From NCBI RefSeq assembly GCF_001752395.1, contig NZ_MKEK01000001.1, forward strand, positions 2,285,147 to 2,349,146: DNA of 64,000 bases. Reading direction: 5' to 3'. The notes under the pieces were generated by a model. It saw only the letters and a program-made list of their open reading frames with translations. It was not told the DNA's origin and did not search any database. A program made the position numbers and the translations under genes. This document shows, piece after piece, positions 56,362 through 64,000 of this stretch (position 1 is the first letter of the stretch; each line of letters starts with the position of its first letter). This DNA comes from Rheinheimera salexigens (GTDB taxonomy: Bacteria > Pseudomonadota > Gammaproteobacteria > Enterobacterales > Alteromonadaceae).

Positions 56362-57701
56362 TGCGTGATCTACTACTAGTATTGTTTTTATTTGTAGCTA
56401 TCTTCTACAGCTTCAAACGGCCCTTTATCGGCATTGCTGCTTGGGCATGGATAGCACTTATTGCTCCCGCCAATTGGGCATTTGGCTTTTCCAATGACTT
56501 CCGACTTAATTTAACTATCGTCGTAGTAACGGTGTTGTCATATTTATTTATGCATAAAAATAAAAAACTGGCATTTAATGGCTTAAGCTTTTGGATCCTG
56601 CTTTTTGCTTTTTGGACTTTATTATCTTCTCTTAATGCCGTTAATAGTCCTTACGCTGTGGATTACTGGTATCAATTTATTAAGGTCTTATTGTTTTATT
56701 TGTTTATTACTTTAATAGTGACTAAAAAGCTTCATCTAGACACATTAATTTGGGCCATCGTTTTGGCAATTTCGTCGTACGCTGCCATGGAAGCAGTAAA
56801 AGTTGTGCTTTCTGGCGGTAGCCATATGGTAAGAGGCCGGTCAGGTGCTTTACTCGATCGAAATGACTTTGCTGTTGCGGTTAATATGTGTCTACCGCTA
56901 ATTTTATATTTAATTTTCGCCACCAAACATCATTATCTCAAGCTCGGTTTGTGGGGTTTATTCTTTGGCAATATAATTGCTATTGTTGGTACTGGTTCTC
57001 GTGGGGGGTTTATAGGCCTAAGCATACTTGCTATTGCGATCTGGTGGAAATCAAAACGCAAGTTATTGTGGCTAATACTAACACTTTTAATATTACCTTC
57101 GGCTTACCAGTTTACCCCAGAGGAGTGGCGAGAGCGGCAAAATACTATTCAAACCGCTAGTACAGAAGATGCATCTTTTATCGGTAGATTATGGGCTTGG
57201 AAAATCTCTGTAATGCTAGCGCGTGATAATCCGATGCTAGGGGGAGGCTTTGGTTCTGTTTCCCAGCCCATTGTTTGGTATAGTTATGCGCCATACACTC
57301 CAGACTTTGGACCTATTAAAACGCCCCTTCCCCCGCCAAATATGCGACCTAAAGCCGCTCATAACATTTATTTTCAGGTGCTGGGTGATCATGGTTATGT
57401 CGGTCTCTTTATATATTTAATGATGTTTACTAGCATTTTTTGGATTAATCGACGCAATGGTAAACTAGCAATTAAACATAACCAGCCTTGGTGCAAAAAT
57501 CTTAGTGACGCTATTGCCCTATCTATGGTGGGTTACTGTGTTACTGGCAACAACGTCAGTCTGGCATATTTCGATTTACTCTATGTTATGGGCGGTATAG
57601 TGGCAGTTATTTCTATTTATAAGCTGTATCTGCCACAAAGTAAGCTTGCGCCTCCCTCCGCTAACAGTGCTTTCAATGTAAAAAGCATGAGCAAAGCCTA
57701 A
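56361..57701 (+). CDS. O-antigen ligase/polymerase-like protein, exosortase A-associated (TIGR03097-like)
   Basis: A 446-residue inner-membrane protein with about 11 helices and a periplasmic loop around residues 240-340 (FGSVSQPIVWYSYAP, then RPKAAHNIYFQVLGDHGYVG, where the conserved His of O-ligases lies). Members of the exosortase-associated group are thought to polymerise or ligate the glycan. It is the likely Wzy of this locus. It starts inside the micro-ORF stop codon. Confidence 0.88.
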   Translation: MRDLLLVLFLFVAIFYSFKRPFIGIAAWAWIALIAPANWAFGFSNDFRLNLTIVVVTVLSYLFMHKNKKLAFNGLSFWILLFAFWTLLSSLNAVNSPYAVDYWYQFIKVLLFYLFITLIVTKKLHLDTLIWAIVLAISSYAAMEAVKVVLSGGSHMVRGRSGALLDRNDFAVAVNMCLPLILYLIFATKHHYLKLGLWGLFFGNIIAIVGTGSRGGFIGLSILAIAIWWKSKRKLLWLILTLLILPSAYQFTPEEWRERQNTIQTASTEDASFIGRLWAWKISVMLARDNPMLGGGFGSVSQPIVWYSYAPYTPDFGPIKTPLPPPNMRPKAAHNIYFQVLGDHGYVGLFIYLMMFTSIFWINRRNGKLAIKHNQPWCKNLSDAIALSMVGYCVTGNNVSLAYFDLLYVMGGIVAVISIYKLYLPQSKLAPPSANSAFNVKSMSKA

Positions 57702-57702
57702 C

Positions 57703-59133
57703 ATGGATAATATTATAGCGCGTTCTCGAACAGCATTTAGATGGACGCTGACTTTTCGGGTTATGTCGCAAATATTTACTTGGTTTGCTTCACTGTTCGT
57801 GATCCGTCTGTTAACTCCCGCCGACTATGGCATTATTGCAATTGTTGAAACGGTCTCTATGCTGACCTTGCAACTTGCCAGCGCTGGACTGGGTAATGCG
57901 TTAATCAGACAAGATAATTTAAGCACAACTTTTATTCGTAAAATTCTCGGCTTGCTTATCGTTTTCAACTTGACCCTAGCGACATTACAATTTGCTTTAG
58001 CACAACAAATCGCCCTTTTTTATGCCCAACCAGAATTAGAAATTGTATTAAAAGTTATGACCGTAGGTTTTTTACTGAGTCCTTGGGTGATTGTTGCTTC
58101 CAACCTTCTCGCTAAAGAAATGAATTTTAAAAGCCGATCTAAAATCGATTTTATAGCTAGCGTCTGTGGCAGTATATCGGCATTAGCCATGGCCTACTTA
58201 GGGATGGGGTATTGGTCATTAATATTGGCAAACTTAGCCGTACTTTTCTTTCGCTTCATTGGCTACAACATTGAATTAAAAAAAATTTACTGGCCATCTA
58301 TCAATTTCTCTGGCACCTCGGATGCAATTAAGTTTGGCGCAACCCTAGCGGCGACAGGAATACTCTTCACCGTATTTATGAAAGTAGATATTCTCATAGC
58401 TGGCCAATTTTAGAACAAAATCAATTAGGTATTTATGCTGTTGCGCTGCATATCGCATTATTGCCTATGGCAAAAGCCATGCCTCTTATTAATGAAGTCG
58501 CCTATCCCATGTATGCCGCTATCAGAAAAGACGAGAAGGAATATGTCAGGATTTTGTTATATATTCCGTATTACCACTATATATAGTTTTCCGTTATTTT
58601 ATGGCATTGCCGCTGTAGCAGAAGACGCCGTCATGCTGATTTTAGGAGATAAATGGTTAGCTGCAGTGCTGCCCTTGCAGCTTATTCTTTTAACAATACC
58701 TTTAAGATTAGTCACTAATTTATTTACGCCTTTAATGAAAGCCTTGGGTTACCCTTCAACTGGCTTAATACACGTTTGTTTCTCAATTATCGTAACGGTG
58801 ATTATTATCTATCTTAGTGCGCCTTATGGTATTAATGCTATCGCAGCGTCATGGCTTATCAGTACCCCGTTTTTTTTCTTGTTCGCGTTAATGCTTTGCA
58901 CTAAACGCTCGAAGATTCCCTTTAAAAAATTAGTTGTTGCCCTAAGCCCTCCCTTATTAGCCTCTTTCATAATGCTAGCGGCTATTACTGCATTTAACGG
59001 CTACTTTGATGACGCCTTACCTCACTGGCTAAATCTTATTATTACCGTTATTATGGGGGCGCTGATCTATATCATGATAATGTGGTTAGGGTTTCGTAAC
59101 CGCTTTAAGGAAGCGATACAGTTCAGAATATAA
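57703..59133 (+). pseudogene. Wzx-type flippase, broken by two frameshifts
   Basis: A MATE/Wzx polysaccharide exporter gene of about 476 codons, broken. Residues 1-236 are open from ATG 57703 to a TAG at 58411-58413. The protein then continues in the next frame as LEQNQLGIYAVALHIALLP, MAKAMPLINEVAYPMY and so on, to about 58550, and returns to the first frame near 58551-58563 (YIFRITTIYSFPLFYGIAA), open to 59133. A T missing in the run at 58408-58411 and an extra base near 58552-58559 would explain this. Without repair no full flippase is made. Confidence 0.85.
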
Positions 59134-59146
59134 TCAAGGATGATAA

Positions 59147-60055
59147 ATGAAGCTCTATTATTTTAAAGACGAGCAAGGGAACTTTGGTGATGATCTGAAT
59201 CCATGGTTATGGGATTCGCTGTTACCCGGCTTACTGAATGATGTCGATGATCATTTGTTTGTTGGTGTTGGTACCTTACTTAATCATCGGATCCCAGTTG
59301 CCCAGCGCACCACAGTGTTTGGTTCAGGTCATGGTTATGGCCAGTTACCCAATATAACATCATCATGGCAGTTTTACTGTGTACGAGGCCCACTGACAGC
59401 AAAAGCACTAGGACTCGCCCCAACTTTAGCTATTACTGATCCAGCATGCTTAGTCCCTTTATTTTATCAACCGCAACATAGCATTCAATATAAAGTAAGC
59501 TTTATGCCGCACTGTGACAGTGCCCGACTCGGTGATTGGGCTGCTGTGTGCAAATTAGCTGGCATGCACTTTATTGATCCCAGACAACCTTATCTTGAGG
59601 TATTTGCTGAAATTCAGCGCTCTGCCCTACTGCTTACGGAAGCCATGCATGGTGCTATTTTAGCCGATTCTTTTAGGACACCCTGGATCCCTGTCAAAGC
59701 TTATAGTCATATTTCAGAATACAAATGGCAAGATTGGTTGCTATCAGTTGAAGTAGATACCCCTTTTCAACGTTTAACCCCTGTTTGGCGGGGTGATATT
59801 AATTGCAACTTGCTAGAGAAGATGAAAAACCAATCCAAAAGAACTTTAGTCAAAACACCGCTTTGGCGTAATAGTTGGAGCAAAGCGCCGCCCAAAAAAT
59901 CACACGCTAACACCTTAGTCCTCGCAGCAACTGAGCTATTAAATATTGCCAAAAATGCTAAGCCCAATATGAGTAAGGAACAGGTGCTGAAAATTAACCA
60001 GACAAAGTTGTTGGAAGTCGCTGACAGGTTTAAATATGATTACAAACAAAAATAA
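59147..60055 (+). CDS. Polysaccharide pyruvyl transferase family protein
   Basis: A 302-residue protein with the pyruvyl-transferase outline: YYFKDEQGNFGDDLNPWLW at the N-terminus, GVGTLLNHRIP, ITDPACL, and TEAMHGAILADSFRTPW near residue 165. These enzymes add pyruvate ketals from phosphoenolpyruvate to sugars, giving a negative charge. The C-terminal 70 residues are basic and unassigned. It overlaps the GT2 gene by 20 bp. Confidence 0.85.
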   Translation: MKLYYFKDEQGNFGDDLNPWLWDSLLPGLLNDVDDHLFVGVGTLLNHRIPVAQRTTVFGSGHGYGQLPNITSSWQFYCVRGPLTAKALGLAPTLAITDPACLVPLFYQPQHSIQYKVSFMPHCDSARLGDWAAVCKLAGMHFIDPRQPYLEVFAEIQRSALLLTEAMHGAILADSFRTPWIPVKAYSHISEYKWQDWLLSVEVDTPFQRLTPVWRGDINCNLLEKMKNQSKRTLVKTPLWRNSWSKAPPKKSHANTLVLAATELLNIAKNAKPNMSKEQVLKINQTKLLEVADRFKYDYKQK

Positions 60056-61055
60056 TAGGCCACTGGTCAGTGTTGTCATGCCCTGTTTTAATAGCGCGCA
60101 GCACTTAAATCAAGCGATAGACAGCGTATTAGAACAAGATTATCCCAACATAGAATTGATCGTCGTTGATGATGGTTCGACAGATAACAGCCTGCAAATT
60201 CTGCAGCAATACGGTGATAAAATAAAGGTTATTGTTCAGAAAAACGGCGGACCTGCTGCAGCCAGAAATACCGCTATGCGGGCGGCTACAGGCGACTTTA
60301 TTGCCTTTAATGATAGCGATGATATTTGGTTACCCGGCAAACTCTCCACCCAGATAAACTACTTACTGGCTACACCCGAAATCGGCTTGTGTTATACCAG
60401 TTGGATAGTATGGGACCAGCAACAACCCCTGCAACAACGTTTAAATAAGCAACCGAATATTTCTGCTCAACAGTTGGTTCCTGAATTCTCTGGCTGGATT
60501 TATCTCAAACTGCTTAAGGTAAGCTATATTCATACTACTACTGCCGTGATGCGTAAAGATATTATCGACAATGTCGGTTATTTTAATGAAGCCTATCGTG
60601 TCGGTGAAGATCACGACTATTGGTTAAGAATATCCCAATATTGTCAGGTAACCAAACTTAAGCGTGCTTACTCAGTTTATCGAGATGAGCCCATTAGTAT
60701 TACTAAAACACTCCATCCGCATAACTTTAGCTTATTAGTACTCGAGGATAACATAAGACGGTTCGGTCTAAACTGCCCCTCTGGGGCTAAAATTGAATTA
60801 AGCCAAGTAGAGAAGTATCTTGGTGAACGACACTTTGTATATGGCTACCAAGCCATGTTAAGTAAACAGCGGCATATCGCCTTTAAATCCTTTAAATTCG
60901 GATTAAAGTATCGCTATAAATTTGCTCGTACATTTTTTTTGATGTTGGCTTGCAGTAACAGCATCACATTTAAATTGTTGTTAAAAAAAAGGCAGTTACA
61001 AATCATAAGGTCTTTTTATAACAACATACTAGGAGGTGTTACATGTCTTGGATGA
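60036..61055 (+). CDS. Family 2 glycosyltransferase
   Basis: A 339-residue GT-A transferase with VSVVMPCFNSAQHLNQAI (residues 10-27), DDGSTDNS, the DxD-like FNDSDDIW, and GEDHDYWLR. It transfers a sugar from a nucleotide donor. The C-terminal part has a hydrophobic amphipathic stretch that may bind the membrane. It overlaps the next gene by 13 bp. Confidence 0.92.
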   Translation: MITNKNNRPLVSVVMPCFNSAQHLNQAIDSVLEQDYPNIELIVVDDGSTDNSLQILQQYGDKIKVIVQKNGGPAAARNTAMRAATGDFIAFNDSDDIWLPGKLSTQINYLLATPEIGLCYTSWIVWDQQQPLQQRLNKQPNISAQQLVPEFSGWIYLKLLKVSYIHTTTAVMRKDIIDNVGYFNEAYRVGEDHDYWLRISQYCQVTKLKRAYSVYRDEPISITKTLHPHNFSLLVLEDNIRRFGLNCPSGAKIELSQVEKYLGERHFVYGYQAMLSKQRHIAFKSFKFGLKYRYKFARTFFLMLACSNSITFKLLLKKRQLQIIRSFYNNILGGVTCLG

Positions 61056-62800
61056 TAACGGTTAACTCAACACAGAAACTGCAACTAGCTCATACTAAAC
61101 AAGCGTTATCAATTGAGCTGACGACAGCCAGTAACACCCTTAGCGTGGCAGAAAATGAGCATCTTATTATCGGTGTAATTGGCAGAGTAAGGCCCTACAA
61201 TGCTGATTATTTAACTACAGATAATGCCAGCTGGCTGTTATCGCAATATCAGGTAGACACGCAACAGTTCGTGTCGCAAATAGCAGGCTTTTTTTTACTC
61301 TTAGTTCTGGATAAAAGCAGCGGCAACTTTCAGGTTATTAACGATCATGTGGGGAGCATTCCCTGTTATATTGATCAACGCAACAGCGAAAAGTTACGCA
61401 TCAGTGACAACATGTCGGCGCTGCATTCTGACGCCACTATTGCCAAGCTTAATCCGCAAGCAATTTTTAACTATTTATTTTTTCACTGTATTCCATCGCC
61501 ACTCAGCATTTATCAAGGTGTTAGTAAATTAGAGCCTGGTGTTATCGCGACAATTACTGGCAATAATACCCTGCAACAACCATGCTATTATCGACCCAAA
61601 TTTACTGTCTCATCCTTAACAGCTGAACAGCTGATGGCCCAATGTAAACAACTTATCTCTGAAGCGGTACTACGTAATATCAGCGATAATTGCGCGGCGT
61701 TTTTAAGTGGTGGGCTCGATAGCTCTACCGTAGCTGGCATGTTAGCACTACACAGTACCAAATCAGCGGCTAAAACATACTCTATCGGTTTTGATGCTAA
61801 GGGATATGACGAAACAGAATATGCACTCCTTACGGCCAAACACTTTGCTACCGAACATAAAGTGCATTATTTGCAACCGGAACAAATCAGTCAGCACTTT
61901 AGCCAGGTCGCTACGTTTTTTAACGAGCCTTTTGGCAACTCATCAGCTATGGCAGCTTATATCTGTGCCAAAGTAGCGGCAGAGGATGGCATAACTGTAT
62001 TACTAGCAGGTGATGGTGGCGATGAAATTTTTGCGGGTAACGAGCGCTACGTAAAACAAAAAGTTTTTGAGCATTACCACTCTCTTCCCAGCTTAATACG
62101 TTCTGGGCTAGATCTATGTTTTTACAATACACTAGCAGCCCAACTGCCTGGTTTGCAAAAGGCACATAGTTATATTAAACAAGCAAAAGTTCAGTTGCCA
62201 GACCGTTTAGATAGCTACAACTTTTTAAACCGATTTAACTTAACACAAATGTTCAATCCAGAATTACTGCAGCAGGTTGATACCAACCTACCAGCGAAAC
62301 AAAAACAAGATCGCTATAACGCCTGTTTATCCAACGATGATATTGATAAAATGATGTATTTAGACTGGAAAGTTACCGCAGCCGATAATGATTTTGTTAA
62401 AGTAAGTCAAATGTGCCAGCTTGCGGGAGTTGAAGTACGGTTCCCATTGTTTGAAAAAGAACTTGTCGACTTTAGCTGTACCGTCCCGGCTTCACTTAAA
62501 GCGCCTGGACAAAAGTTACGTGATTTTTATAAACAGAGTTTTAAAGGTTTTTTACCCGATGAAACATTAAGTAAAAGCAAACACGGCTTCGGTCTACCAT
62601 TTGGTGTCTGGATGAAGCAACATCCTGAACTGAAAAAGATTGCTCTTAGTGCACTTCACAACTTTAAACAACGCAATATTTTACAACCGCTTTTTATCGA
62701 TCATGCAATCAGTACATTTGAAAAAGGTCATTCTAGTTACTATGGAGAGTTAGTATGGATAATTGCCGTGCTCGAGCTTTGGTTAGAAAAAAATGAATAA
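61043..62800 (+). CDS. Asparagine synthase-like protein without the glutaminase cysteine
   Basis: A 585-residue protein with the asparagine-synthase fold. The N-terminal domain begins MSWMITVNS: no Cys2 and no RGPD motif, so it cannot take ammonia from glutamine by the usual means. The ATP-pyrophosphatase domain is complete (SGGLDSS, 222-228; FNEPFGNSSAMAAY; LAGDGGDEIFAGNERY). The start has AGGAGGTG 5 bases before the ATG, so the start is firm. The reaction is unknown: it may join another amine or acyl group to the glycan. Last plus-strand gene of the locus. Confidence 0.88.
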   Translation: MSWMITVNSTQKLQLAHTKQALSIELTTASNTLSVAENEHLIIGVIGRVRPYNADYLTTDNASWLLSQYQVDTQQFVSQIAGFFLLLVLDKSSGNFQVINDHVGSIPCYIDQRNSEKLRISDNMSALHSDATIAKLNPQAIFNYLFFHCIPSPLSIYQGVSKLEPGVIATITGNNTLQQPCYYRPKFTVSSLTAEQLMAQCKQLISEAVLRNISDNCAAFLSGGLDSSTVAGMLALHSTKSAAKTYSIGFDAKGYDETEYALLTAKHFATEHKVHYLQPEQISQHFSQVATFFNEPFGNSSAMAAYICAKVAAEDGITVLLAGDGGDEIFAGNERYVKQKVFEHYHSLPSLIRSGLDLCFYNTLAAQLPGLQKAHSYIKQAKVQLPDRLDSYNFLNRFNLTQMFNPELLQQVDTNLPAKQKQDRYNACLSNDDIDKMMYLDWKVTAADNDFVKVSQMCQLAGVEVRFPLFEKELVDFSCTVPASLKAPGQKLRDFYKQSFKGFLPDETLSKSKHGFGLPFGVWMKQHPELKKIALSALHNFKQRNILQPLFIDHAISTFEKGHSSYYGELVWIIAVLELWLEKNE

Positions 62801-62991
62801 ATAATTAAAAGTTACATTTTACAGACTGCATAAGTGCTACGGCCATTACTTAACAGATTTTGTATTTTGATATGTATAGTTTTATCTTATTATCTCGTAA
62901 TTTTATAGACTGTAAAATTTATTAGTATTTTAAAGTTAGTCAAATAATGCTAAACACTTTAGAATGAAATTCACTTTTAAAATCGATAACG

Positions 62992-64000
62992 TTAAAACTC
63001 TATAATATTAATAATTTTTCGTTTTAATTTGTTTATAAAAGTTAGTTCTCTTTTCTTTACATTAGATAAGCTGTCTAAAATAATAGCTTTAGTGACGCTT
63101 CCACTTTTAATTAATTTTTCCGCAACGTCTTCAAACTCTTTAGAAATTTGCGCATAGTTCATTTTAATATCACTAATCAGATCGTTTAAGGCTGAATTAT
63201 CATCAAGTGCGATACAATAACGCGATAGACCATTTTCTTCGAAAAATGATTTTATTTTTGGATGGTAATTAAAACTTATGGTGGGAATACCCGCCCTTAC
63301 AGACATTAATACCGAATGAAATCTCATTGCGACCATGATATTGCTTCTTTCAACAGCCTTTAGAGAGAATGATAAAGGTATATTTTTTATCTTTAGCGCT
63401 TGAAGTAGTTCACAATCAGACATTGAAGCTGAGGATTCATGGATTTGAGAACCAAAATACATTGGAAAAGGAATAACTTCGCCATAATTTTGAACAGTTT
63501 CTACCAATTGAGTATAATCTGCAGGGGTATTATTCCACAATCGAATATTGAAACCTATTTCAAATCTATCCTCCGATAAGGCTCTTACAACTTCAAATGG
63601 CATAGTCCAAAACAAATCAACTCCAGTGACGATTGAGCTAGATTTACCAAGTACTACCTTACTAACCTCATCTCTAACCAGAAACAGTTTGGCTCGCTCT
63701 ATTAATAATTGGTTATTTGTTAAAACTGTTTTATTTGCTTGTTTAGTAGACACTCCAATGATCATATAAGGTGTTTTTAATTTTTTAATTAGGTTATCAC
63801 CGAGCTCAAAAAAGGTATTACCAGGCCAAATACTTCCCCCACCCACTAAAATAAGATCACTGTTATTTAGCATTGCCAGTCCAGGGAAAAAGCTACTGAA
63901 CATTAAGTTATGATCTTTAAACAGGTAGCATATTGACTGCATTAAAAGATCATCACCTGCATTCAATTTACCATAGTAACCAAGCACTAAAACATTTAGT
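62992..64000 (-). CDS. Polysaccharide pyruvyl transferase, partial at the right edge
   Basis: At least 335 residues of a CsaB-like pyruvyl transferase: VLGYYGKLNAGDDLL at the N-terminal end, LVGGGSIWPGNTF, and MVAMRFHSVLMSVRAGIPTISFNYHPK near residue 255. The frame stays open beyond a GTG at 63987 to the window edge and encodes further hydrophobic residues (VLVLGYYG), so the true start is outside. The region is richer in A+T than the rest of the locus, which suggests separate acquisition. Convergent with the asparagine-synthase-like gene across 191 bp of AT-rich DNA. Confidence 0.85.
   Translation of the reverse strand, partial: LNVLVLGYYGKLNAGDDLLMQSICYLFKDHNLMFSSFFPGLAMLNNSDLILVGGGSIWPGNTFFELGDNLIKKLKTPYMIIGVSTKQANKTVLTNNQLLIERAKLFLVRDEVSKVVLGKSSSIVTGVDLFWTMPFEVVRALSEDRFEIGFNIRLWNNTPADYTQLVETVQNYGEVIPFPMYFGSQIHESSASMSDCELLQALKIKNIPLSFSLKAVERSNIMVAMRFHSVLMSVRAGIPTISFNYHPKIKSFFEENGLSRYCIALDDNSALNDLISDIKMNYAQISKEFEDVAEKLIKSGSVTKAIILDSLSNVKKRELTFINKLKRKIINIIEF

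Noticed and set aside
58435..59133. A separate gene starting at ATG 58435
   Set aside because: Its first 40 residues are out-of-frame reading of the flippase; the rest is the flippase C-terminal half.

Overview
The window looks like chromosomal DNA from a gammaproteobacterium of the Alteromonadales/Chromatiaceae type (Rheinheimera-, Alishewanella- or Arsukibacterium-like). This is inferred from gene content and protein resemblance. Many gene pairs are those of Escherichia coli: aroC-prmB-smrB-sixA with yfcL nearby, fadI-fadJ, maoP/hdfR, folX-yfcH, tesA/ybbA/ybbP and phoP-phoQ. Genes are dense, often overlap by 1-20 bp, and several start at TTG or GTG behind a good Shine-Dalgarno sequence. No IS element, integrase, phage gene, rRNA or CRISPR array was seen.

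Left part (1-18.2 kb), housekeeping: yfcL and a COG3199 NAD-kinase-like protein; a coniferyl-type aldehyde dehydrogenase; an HcaT-like MFS carrier; chorismate synthase; the ribosomal-protein methyltransferase PrmB; SmrB; SixA; a large M16 protease; a PAS-PAS-GGDEF-EAL protein; the divergent maoP/hdfR pair; and the beta-oxidation operon fadI-fadJ. Upstream of fadI lie a perfect FadR-like operator and a second, longer palindrome.

Middle part (18.4-36.6 kb): a six-gene MoxR/DUF58/DUF4381/BatA/BatB-C/BatD operon; the proline carrier PutP; an EAL-HDOD protein; a secreted ComEA-like helix-hairpin-helix protein; a PepSY-PhoP-PhoQ signalling operon; folX and yfcH; and the ybbA-ybbP ABC exporter divergent from tesA, with the two start codons inside one 8-bp palindrome.

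A tRNA block follows (36.75-37.16 kb, minus strand): tRNA-Ala(GGC) and three identical tRNA-Glu(TTC) genes, read from one strong promoter.

Right part (37.5-64 kb): a large exosortase A (XrtA) exopolysaccharide locus. The arm made of the ATPase, outer-membrane barrel, tyrosine autokinase, chain-length factor and export lipoprotein faces the biosynthetic arm, with a divergent promoter region at 43.4-43.6 kb. The biosynthetic arm runs: priming sugar transferase, polysaccharide deacetylase, FemAB protein, glycosyltransferase, exosortase A, glycosyltransferase, amidotransferase, two glycosyltransferases, PaaK-like ligase, a 27-residue membrane micro-ORF, O-ligase/polymerase, flippase, pyruvyl transferase, GT2 glycosyltransferase, and an asparagine-synthase-like protein without the glutaminase cysteine. 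A convergent second pyruvyl transferase runs off the right edge. The pathway would build a repeat unit on undecaprenyl phosphate, flip and polymerise it, and export it through the Wzz/Wza-like system, while exosortase A would process PEP-CTERM proteins encoded elsewhere; none was recognised here. The flippase is broken by two compensating one-base frameshifts, so either the sequence has errors there or the locus carries a recent lesion.
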